From Planctomycetaceae bacterium (lineage in GTDB: Bacteria > Planctomycetota > Planctomycetia > Pirellulales > UBA1268), in assembly GCA_947453875.1 (NCBI GenBank), contig CANGIH010000163.1, forward strand, positions 1-6,183: a stretch of DNA of 6,183 nt, read 5' to 3'. The position numbers and the translations under genes were made by a program. Positions 1-5,555 of this stretch are shown one piece after another. The number at the start of each line of letters is the position of its first letter. The first letter of the stretch is position 1. The notes under the pieces were generated by a model. The model worked only from the letters and a program-made list of their open reading frames with translations. It had not been told where the DNA came from and did no database searches.

Positions 1-884
1 CGGAGCCGCTTCACCGCCGCCGGAGAGACGCTCGCGATGTGGGGGGCGAGCATGACGTTCGAGCGACCGAGGATCCCGTGCCCAGCGGGAATCGGCTCCG
101 GCGCGAAGACATCGAGAGCGGCTCCGGCCACGTGTCCTGAATCAAGCGAGTCGACAAGCGCCGCCGGATCGACGAGATCACCGCGGGAGAGATTGACGAT
201 CAACACCCCTGGCTTCATCCGCGCGAGGTTCGCCGCGCCGATCAGGCCGCGCGTCTGCGGGAGCGACGGGCAGTGGAGGGTGACCAGATCGCTCTCGGTG
301 AGGAGCCGATCGAGCGACACCGGCTCGGCCCCGAGGGCCCGGATCTCCCCCTCGGCCACCACCGGATCGCTGACGAGGACGCGGCCACCGAAGGCGACGA
401 GGCGGCGGATCACGCCGCGGCCGATTCGGCCGGCACCGACGACGCCGCAGTTCATCGCAGCGAGCGTGCGGAAGCCGTCGATGCCGGTGGCAAGGCCCCA
501 GCCGCCGGCATGAACCTTCGTCGAATGGGGGACCACCTGCCGCGTGAGCGCGAGGATGAAGGCGAGGGTGTGGTCGGCGACCTCGTCGATGCAGTAGTCG
601 GGGATGTTGCAGACCGGGATGCCACGGGCACGTGCTGCGTCGCAGTCGACATTGTCGTATCCGATCCCGTAGCGCACGATCGCCTTGGCCCGCCGCATGG
701 CGGCGATCACGTCGGCATTGATCGGGGCGAATTGCGTGATTACCGCGTCGGCATCAGCCACCGCGGCGGCAAGCACGGCCGGGTCTTTCGAGCGCGGATC
801 GACGACCGTGCAGCCGGCTGACTCGAGGATCGCCCGTTCGATGTCGATGTCTTCGAACGAACGATCCGTGACCACAACCTTCAT
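1..884 (-). CDS. D-isomer-specific 2-hydroxyacid dehydrogenase, CtBP-like (C-terminus outside window)
   Basis: NAD-dependent oxidoreductase that would interconvert a 2-hydroxyacid and a 2-oxoacid in the cytoplasm; the substrate cannot be read from the sequence. It begins MKVVVTDRSFED at an ATG with AGGGGGG five bases upstream (890-896) and stays open for 294 codons to the window edge. Seen directly: the Rossmann motif GAGRIG (G150, G152, G155), D173 at the end of the second strand (favours NAD over NADP), and the family catalytic triad R234 (in NLSRGD), E263 (in DVFAPEP) and H282 (in APHIAS). The segments RYGIGYDNVD and VADHTLAFILAL are typical of the group called C-terminal binding protein in bacterial genomes. 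Full-length relatives are about 320-330 residues, so roughly the last 30 are missing; this is a window cut, not a broken gene. It lies 160 bases beyond the sugar kinase on the same strand and has its own promoter. A phosphoglycerate dehydrogenase-like role is possible, but no ACT domain can be seen. Confidence 0.93.
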   Translation of the reverse strand, partial: MKVVVTDRSFEDIDIERAILESAGCTVVDPRSKDPAVLAAAVADADAVITQFAPINADVIAAMRRAKAIVRYGIGYDNVDCDAARARGIPVCNIPDYCIDEVADHTLAFILALTRQVVPHSTKVHAGGWGLATGIDGFRTLAAMNCGVVGAGRIGRGVIRRLVAFGGRVLVSDPVVAEGEIRALGAEPVSLDRLLTESDLVTLHCPSLPQTRGLIGAANLARMKPGVLIVNLSRGDLVDPAALVDSLDSGHVAGAALDVFAPEPIPAGHGILGRSNVMLAPHIASVSPAAVKRL

Positions 885-926
885 GGAAGCCCCCCTGCCG
901 CGCCGCTCACCGGCCAACACCGCTCC

Positions 927-940
927 GTCGACTGTCGACA
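927..940. promoter_or_regulatory. palindromic operator-like site in the dehydrogenase leader
   Basis: GTCGAC, one base, then GTCGAC again: two copies of a six-base palindrome at 927-932 and 934-939, so the block reads as both a direct and an inverted repeat. The right half extends to the eight-base palindrome TGTCGACA (933-940). It lies about 10-25 bases downstream of the predicted transcription start, where a repressor would block early elongation. It could also be a small leader hairpin, or chance in GC-rich DNA; no binding protein can be named. Confidence 0.3.
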
Positions 941-956
941 ACGAGATGATCGGCGG

Positions 957-986
957 AGTCTAGAAGTGGCTTGGCGCGGCTGTCAA
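957..986 (-). promoter_or_regulatory. sigma70-type promoter for the 2-hydroxyacid dehydrogenase
   Basis: On the minus strand a perfect -35 box TTGACA (981-986) is followed after 18 bases by TAGACT (957-962), which matches TATAAT at four of six positions including the first T, the A at position 2 and the final T. Transcription would begin near 950, leaving a leader of about 65 bases before the ATG at 884. It lies wholly in the non-coding gap after the sugar kinase, where a promoter for the next gene is expected. Promoter consensus in planctomycetes is not well established, so the call rests on the match to the general housekeeping consensus. Confidence 0.55.
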
Positions 987-1044
987 CCAACCGACGCCAC
1001 GCCCCCAAGGCCGCGGGGAGTGCGAAAGCCGACGGCCCCGACGC

Positions 1045-1965
1045 TCAGCTCCCCCTCGCAAACGCCTCCACCTCAGCGCGGGTGGGGCAGCCGAGTCGAC
1101 CCCCGAACCGGGTGCACTTGAGCGATGCCGCCAGGCAGGCAAATCCCGCCGCCTCCTCGATTGCGGCCCTCTCCGCCAACCGCAGTGCGAAGGCGCCATG
1201 AAACACATCGCCGGCAGCGAGGGTGTCGACCGCGTCGATGCGAGGCGCTGGCACGCGCCGGACATCCCCATCCTCGATCCAGGCGTAGCCCTCCGCGCCA
1301 CAGCTTGCGCCGACGTGACCGGCATGACGATCGGCCACGCGGCGCAGCGCCTCCTCGAGATCGTCCGTGCCGGCGTGAAGGAACAGACCCGCATCGGAAA
1401 AGACGGCGTGTGACGCCAGTGGAACGAGCGCCGAAAGCACCTCCGGCGGCGCCACATCGGCGTCGAGCATCCCCGGCACGCCGGCACGCCGCGCCGCGAC
1501 AAGTGCGGCCGCGGCTCCTTCGGGCCAGCGTGTATCGACGTGGACGAAATCGACACCGCCAAGATCCTGGAGCGGAAGCCAGTCGGCGGATTGATCGAGG
1601 CTCGTGTCGTGGTAGGGCACGACGAGCCGATCGCCGCGATCATCGATCACCGCCACGGCGATGCTCGACCGCCCGCCGGGCACGAGCCGCACGGCCGCCA
1701 CGTCGAGCCCCGCCTCCGCCAGGGCGGCTCGCATCGCCCCGCCCCGCGCATCGTCACCGACCCTGCCCCACACGCTCGCCGCGCCCCCCAGACGTACGAA
1801 CGCACACGCCGCCGACACCGCCATGCCGTCGACCACCTCGGCGGCATCGTGCGCAAGCACCTTGCCGGGCAGCGGAGGCACGGCAGCCACCCGGTACAGA
1901 GTCGTCGTGCAGATTCCCCCCACCGCGACGAGTCGTACGGCGGGGCCCCCTGTCTGGCCCCTCAT
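1045..1965 (-). CDS. PfkB-family carbohydrate kinase, YihV (sulfofructose kinase)-like
   Basis: ATP-dependent kinase of the ribokinase/PfkB fold, 306 residues, cytoplasmic, phosphorylating a sugar or sugar derivative. The C-terminal PfkB signature is clear at 247-257 (D-T-L-A-A-G-D-V-F-H-G), with catalytic base D253 and the anion hole formed by AAGD. The N-terminal signature is the variant EVVDGMAVSAA (43-53). By memory the closest well-studied protein is E. coli 6-deoxy-6-sulfofructose kinase YihV: shared blocks include RVGDD, D-x-R-W-x-x-G-A near 144-151, HA-x-FS near 186-190, GDVFHGA and LKCTR-x-GGR-x-G near 282-292. Two of the three YihV sulfonate contacts I recall appear kept (K27 as K35, R138 as R146), but N109 is replaced by P117, so the substrate may differ. 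Ketohexokinase-like or other sugar kinase activity is equally possible. The ATG overlaps the stop of the upstream sensor kinase as ATGA, implying coupled translation. No aldolase, isomerase or transporter of a sulfoglycolysis pathway lies in the window. Confidence 0.92.
   Translation of the reverse strand: MRGQTGGPAVRLVAVGGICTTTLYRVAAVPPLPGKVLAHDAAEVVDGMAVSAACAFVRLGGAASVWGRVGDDARGGAMRAALAEAGLDVAAVRLVPGGRSSIAVAVIDDRGDRLVVPYHDTSLDQSADWLPLQDLGGVDFVHVDTRWPEGAAAALVAARRAGVPGMLDADVAPPEVLSALVPLASHAVFSDAGLFLHAGTDDLEEALRRVADRHAGHVGASCGAEGYAWIEDGDVRRVPAPRIDAVDTLAAGDVFHGAFALRLAERAAIEEAAGFACLAASLKCTRFGGRLGCPTRAEVEAFARGS
1962..1965 (-). promoter_or_regulatory. ATGA stop-start overlap (translational coupling site)
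   Basis: The sugar kinase ATG (1965-1963) and the sensor kinase TGA (1964-1962) share bases. Only a weak purine-rich stretch (GGTTGGG) precedes this ATG, so the sugar kinase probably relies largely on ribosomes that finish the sensor kinase. This fixes the two genes as one operon and supports this start over any later one: residue 10, where homology to YihV begins, is encoded by GTA, which is not a start codon. Confidence 0.8.
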
Positions 1966-4379
1966 CGCCCAACCACACTATCCACGCCCGAGGGATCAGC
2001 CCGCCGCGTTATCGCCAGCGTCAGGGCATCACAAGCCGTTGCGAATGATGCGTATGCCGCAACACCGATCGGGTTGGTCGAAACCGCCTCGACCAATCCG
2101 ATCGTCCTCCCCTCCACCCGCAGCGGGTATTCGACGGCGCCGAGGAGCGTCGCCCCCCGCTGCCATCGCGTCGCGACGGCGTCATCCGGGGGAATCGGGT
2201 GGTTGGTCCAGCGGGCTTTTCGACAGCCCCCGTCAGGTGGTTCGCAATTCAACGACGCCATCGCCAGATTCCCTCCGTGCCCGATCAGGCGCCACGGTGT
2301 GTCGGCCAGCCAGACATGCACGCCCGCCGCCGGCAATCCGGCTGCCACCATGGCGGCGAAGGTCAAGGCCAACGTCTCGGTGTCACCGCCTCGGAGCATC
2401 ATCCGGCACACCTCCGCCACGAACACCGCCAACCGGGCCTGTTCGCGCGCCGCCCGCTCGCCCTGTCGCCGGGCCGAAATGTCAACCGTGAAGCATCGGG
2501 TGTGGCGGAACTCGCCATTCTCCCGGTAGACGCTCGAGTGGATGGAGACATCCTTGATCGATCCATCCTTGGCGCGGAGCCTTGCCTCATATCCGGAAAG
2601 ACACTGGCCGGCGGAGAGCCGCGTCAGGATGTCCTCGATCACAGGCTCGTCGGCATGAAATCGGGAGATCGGTTGGCCGACGTACTCGGGACGGGTGTAA
2701 CCGAGGAAGTCGAGTTCGGCCTTGTTCGCCCAAATGATGACCCCTTCGCCATTCACCCAATGGAGCGGCACGTTCGCATTCTCGGTGAAGTCGGCCAGAT
2801 CCCTCCGGCTCGCTTCCAGCGCCTTCTCGAGACGTTGGCGGTGGAGGTCCCGCTCGACGCGATCGGTGACGTCACGGGCGTCGGCGTAGACAACCCCTTC
2901 CTCGGGCACTGGCCGGGCATTCCATTCAAGCCACAGATAGTGGCCGTCGGCATGGCGGTAACGGTTGACGAACTGAATCGTCTCGACGCCATTGGAAAGG
3001 TTTTGCAACTCTGCCACGGTCGTTTCGCGGTCATCGGGATGAACAAACTCGACGAACTGGCGCGAGAGCAGATCGACCGTGGGATACCCGAGCAACCGGG
3101 GAAAGTTGTCGTTGACTCTGAGGAAGTATCCGGCAAGGTTGGCGATGCAGAACAGATCGGCCGACAGATCGAAAAAACGGACCAGTTGCTGCTCGGCGCG
3201 CCGTTGACCGGATTCCAGGTACTCGACGCAGGCCGCAACGAGTTCGCCGGCGTGGCTGGGACGATTCTCGGGCGACGCCGACAAACAGCGACGGCAGAGG
3301 GCGATCATCGGCATCGGCCCCGCGCAGGCGTCCAGCCTCACAATCGCCCCGGAAGTGTCCCCTTCCCGGGCCTGCCGCCACATCTCGAGCGCCCCATCAG
3401 CGACGTAGGGCCGCCCGCCAGTGAGGATCTCGCAGAGGATCCCACCGAGTCCGAAGGCGTCGGCGCGACGATCCACGGCGGCGACATCGCCGCGTGCCTG
3501 TTCAGGGGACAGGTATCCCGGCGTGCCAAACACGCTGCCGGAGAGGGTGTGCGTGTCGTCGGTTGGCACGCCAGAGGGTGATTGGAGATCGTCAGGGGGC
3601 GTTGGACGATCAGCCTTGTGCAGCGGAGAATCGATGCCGGCGACGCCGGCATCCGGGCTCTGCACAGGCGTGCCGATGTCTTTTGCCAATCCCCAGTCCA
3701 TCACGGTGACCATTCCATACTCGCCGACCATCACATTGGCCGGCTTGAGGTCCCGATGGACGATTCCCACCGCGTGCGCCGAGGCGACGGCCTGACATGT
3801 CTGGAGGAACACCGCGAGCAGACGCGGGATATCCTCACCGCACGCTTCACGCGCCGCGAGCAACTCGGCGAGCGTCTGACCACGGAGCAAACCCATCACC
3901 ATGTAGGCATGACCGTCGTGGGTCACACCGAACTCATGGACGGCCATGATGCCGGGATGGTGGAGGCGGCTGGCGATCCTCGCCTCGCGGAGAAAACGCC
4001 GCAACGGGGCGCTGCTGGCGTCCTCCACCCGCATCGTTTTGATCGCGACGGAGCGCTGCAACTGGAGGTCGAATGCCTCGTAGACCACCCCCATCCCGCC
4101 CCGTCCGACCTCTCGGACGATGCGGTAGCGCCCCCCCTCGCCCGCCTGCAGCATGCTCCCCGGAGTGAGTGCATCGGCGGGAGGTCCGGCCGAGTCGCCG
4201 ATCGGAGGCGTCCTGATCCACAAGCCGGCGGCCACCTCCAACGAGTTCTCCGGTGACTGGGAGACAACCCCTCCGACGGTACTCACCTCGCCGACAGGCC
4301 CCCCAGCCTGCGCCTCGCTGGGCGAAGCGCTCCCGAATTCCGTTCCTCTGCTGCGCCCGGCTGCGGAATTCAATCCCAC
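1962..4379 (-). CDS. Ser/Thr protein kinase with two PAS domains and a C-terminal GAF-like domain
   Basis: Hanks-type kinase of 805 residues that would phosphorylate proteins on Ser/Thr in response to signals sensed by its own C-terminal half. Residues 1-84 are a low-complexity, probably disordered lead. The kinase domain spans about 85-385: glycine loop GRGGMG (92-97), VAIK lysine K114, helix C glutamate E132, HRD (208-210) with K212 and N215, DWG (228-230) in place of DFG, and SPE (291-293) in place of APE. All catalytic residues are present, so it should be active. The activation segment carries an extra S/T/P/D-rich insert (about 237-280). PAS 1 lies at about 398-508 and PAS 2 at about 527-637, each ending in a PAC-like DVTDR or DISARR. 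Residues 645-795 look like a degenerate GAF domain. No membrane segment or signal peptide is seen, so it is cytoplasmic. The start is GTG with GAGG six bases upstream; an in-frame TGA lies just beyond and no other start codon lies between. Substrates and ligands are unknown. Confidence 0.93.
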   Translation of the reverse strand: MGLNSAAGRSRGTEFGSASPSEAQAGGPVGEVSTVGGVVSQSPENSLEVAAGLWIRTPPIGDSAGPPADALTPGSMLQAGEGGRYRIVREVGRGGMGVVYEAFDLQLQRSVAIKTMRVEDASSAPLRRFLREARIASRLHHPGIMAVHEFGVTHDGHAYMVMGLLRGQTLAELLAAREACGEDIPRLLAVFLQTCQAVASAHAVGIVHRDLKPANVMVGEYGMVTVMDWGLAKDIGTPVQSPDAGVAGIDSPLHKADRPTPPDDLQSPSGVPTDDTHTLSGSVFGTPGYLSPEQARGDVAAVDRRADAFGLGGILCEILTGGRPYVADGALEMWRQAREGDTSGAIVRLDACAGPMPMIALCRRCLSASPENRPSHAGELVAACVEYLESGQRRAEQQLVRFFDLSADLFCIANLAGYFLRVNDNFPRLLGYPTVDLLSRQFVEFVHPDDRETTVAELQNLSNGVETIQFVNRYRHADGHYLWLEWNARPVPEEGVVYADARDVTDRVERDLHRQRLEKALEASRRDLADFTENANVPLHWVNGEGVIIWANKAELDFLGYTRPEYVGQPISRFHADEPVIEDILTRLSAGQCLSGYEARLRAKDGSIKDVSIHSSVYRENGEFRHTRCFTVDISARRQGERAAREQARLAVFVAEVCRMMLRGGDTETLALTFAAMVAAGLPAAGVHVWLADTPWRLIGHGGNLAMASLNCEPPDGGCRKARWTNHPIPPDDAVATRWQRGATLLGAVEYPLRVEGRTIGLVEAVSTNPIGVAAYASFATACDALTLAITRRADPSGVDSVVGR

Positions 4380-4382
4380 GGC

Positions 4383-4389
4383 CCACCTC
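4383..4389 (-). promoter_or_regulatory. Shine-Dalgarno that fixes the GTG start of the sensor kinase
   Basis: The minus strand reads GAGGTGG here, with GAGG ending six bases before the GTG at 4379-4377. Because the N-terminal 84 residues are poorly conserved in such kinases, this site is the main evidence for the chosen start; an in-frame TGA nine codons upstream excludes a longer protein. Confidence 0.6.
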
Positions 4390-4453
4390 GCTTTCCACGC
4401 GATTCAGTGCCAGGACGAACGACCTCAAGTGGCGGGTTCATCTTACCCCAAGG

Positions 4454-4476
4454 GTCGGGCGACAGGGTCGCCTGAC
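4454..4476. other. hairpin in the gap between yegS and the sensor kinase gene
   Basis: GTCGGGCGAC, loop AGG, GTCGCCTGAC: a ten-position stem with a three-base loop. Read as plus-strand RNA it has one G-U pair; read in the minus direction of the flanking genes that position becomes an A-C mismatch. No T-run follows on either strand, so it is not a standard intrinsic terminator. It may lie in the sensor kinase leader or mark the end of the yegS transcript. The rest of the 152-base gap (4380-4531) holds the Shine-Dalgarno described separately and no promoter I could defend. Confidence 0.35.
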
Positions 4477-4531
4477 GGTCAACGACTCGCGGCACACAAG
4501 CGAAATCAAATTGACGCGGCCAAAAACTCCC

Positions 4532-5452
4532 TCACAGGCAGGGGCAGTCCTCCGGCAGCACCATCCTCACAGCCCCTGGCACCGCCTCGAAGCGGAAATG
4601 ATGCGACTTCATCGGCTCGCCATCGAGGTTCACCGGCAATTCCCCGGCGCTCTCCGTCTCCACCCAGGGCACGGACTGGCGGACAACCCAGCGCCCACCG
4701 CGCCACGGCATCGCCCCGGCGGCCACCGCCGCGGCCAGTTCCGCCGCGACTTCCGGAATGTCGGCCAGTGAGAATGGCTGCAGTGTCACGACGTCGAGGC
4801 GGCCGTCATTGATCCGCGCTTCAGGGGCGAGCGGCTGCCCGCCGCCTGCCTGCCTGCCGTTGCAGACCGCCCCGACGATCATCCGCCCCTTCGTCTCGCC
4901 GTCGGGAGTGCGGATCGTGCACTCGTAGGGGCGGAAATTCACCGCCTTGAGGATTCCCATCAGGGTGTAGGCACCGCCGCCGAGAAAATCCTTGAGCTCG
5001 ACGGGAGTCTCGGCGGTCACCGCCGCGCCGAATCCGCCGGAGGCGACATTCACGAACCAACGGTCGTTGGCCCGCGCCAGATCGACCGGCCGTGGCGATC
5101 CCTCGCAGGCGAGCGTCAGCGCTGCCACCGGATCGGTCGGGACACGGCAGGCGGTGGCGAAATCGTTGGCGGTGCCCAAGGGAAGGATTCCCATCGCGGG
5201 GCGGTGGTCGGCATCGGGTTGATCGAGCTGCATCAGACCGTTGGCCATCTCGTTGACGCTCCCGTCGCCGCCGCCGGCAATGATCCGCCCCACCCCCTCG
5301 GCAGCCGCCTCGGCCACGAGCCGCTCCACATCCCCCTTCTCCCAGGTGACGCGGACCTCAATCGCATGGCCCGCCCGGCGCAATGCCTGCACCGCGTCGC
5401 GCACCGGCTGCAGCGCCGCCTTCTTGCCGTTGAGGATCAGTCGGGCACGCAT
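4532..5452 (-). CDS. yegS: YegS-type lipid kinase (diacylglycerol kinase catalytic domain)
   Basis: Soluble lipid kinase of the diacylglycerol/sphingosine kinase fold, acting at the inner face of the membrane; E. coli YegS phosphorylates phosphatidylglycerol in vitro, but its physiological substrate is unsettled. At 306 residues it is close to the E. coli protein (about 299) and recognisable along its length: RVTWEKGD (34-41), nucleotide-binding IAGGGDGSVNE (58-68), ILPLGTANDFAT (89-100), GGFG (139-142), NGRQAGGGQ (198-206), INDG (214-217) with the conserved D216, NLDGEP (275-280), and an ending LPEDCPCL like the YegS ending LPPDCPLL. These YegS-specific blocks separate it from DgkB-type kinases. 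No membrane segment is seen. The ATG at 5452 begins MRARLILNGKK, matching the LLILNGK of the family, with GGAG nine bases upstream. It is divergent from the aminotransferase and 152 bases upstream of the sensor kinase. Lipid-kinase function is secure; the exact lipid is not. Confidence 0.94.
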   Translation of the reverse strand: MRARLILNGKKAALQPVRDAVQALRRAGHAIEVRVTWEKGDVERLVAEAAAEGVGRIIAGGGDGSVNEMANGLMQLDQPDADHRPAMGILPLGTANDFATACRVPTDPVAALTLACEGSPRPVDLARANDRWFVNVASGGFGAAVTAETPVELKDFLGGGAYTLMGILKAVNFRPYECTIRTPDGETKGRMIVGAVCNGRQAGGGQPLAPEARINDGRLDVVTLQPFSLADIPEVAAELAAAVAAGAMPWRGGRWVVRQSVPWVETESAGELPVNLDGEPMKSHHFRFEAVPGAVRMVLPEDCPCL

Positions 5453-5555
5453 TCCGGACGACTCCAGGGGATTGCCGGTATTCTCGGGTCACACAAATCC
5501 TACCCGCTCGATCTCCCCCATCGATCCGTCCTGTTGGCGCCCGCCGGAGTTCCCC
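5453..5555. promoter_or_regulatory. divergent intergenic region between yegS and the aminotransferase
   Basis: This 103-base gap lies between two genes transcribed away from each other, so it must hold start signals for both unless yegS is read from inside the aminotransferase. I see the Shine-Dalgarno GGAG for the aminotransferase (5546-5549, six bases before its ATG) and a GGAG nine bases before the yegS ATG. No pair of -35/-10 boxes on either strand stands out. Confidence 0.4.

Noticed and set aside
273..821. A 182-codon plus-strand open frame opposite the dehydrogenase
   Set aside because: It is antisense to a continuous frame that carries the Rossmann motif and the full R/E/H catalytic triad; its composition is low in hydrophobic core patterns and it has no motif.
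986..1044. Terminator after the sugar kinase
   Set aside because: Only short stems of 4-5 pairs with large or GC-rich loops could be formed, and no T-run follows.
1125..2529. Several overlapping plus-strand open frames of 276-329 codons opposite the sugar kinase and the end of the sensor kinase
   Set aside because: Their products are Arg/Pro/Ala-rich without motifs, and they are shadows of the PfkB gene and the sensor kinase, which both show clear signatures.
2199..3581. A 460-codon open frame on the plus strand opposite the sensor kinase
   Set aside because: Its translation has no recognisable domain, and it lies entirely antisense to a protein with intact kinase and PAS motifs. Long antisense open frames are expected in GC-rich DNA with biased third positions.
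3688..3696. DWG in place of DFG as a sign of a dead kinase
   Set aside because: The metal-binding Asp is kept, as are K114, E132, D210 and N215; DWG is common in active-looking planctomycete and myxobacterial kinases.
4430..4531. Possible promoter for the sensor kinase (TTGACC and TAAGAT on the minus strand)
   Set aside because: The two boxes are 31 bases apart, far from the usual 16-18, and neither has a suitable partner at the right distance.
4517..4534. TTTTT just after the yegS stop on the minus strand, as in an intrinsic terminator
   Set aside because: No stable GC stem directly precedes the T-run, and the run is followed at once by GGCCGCG.
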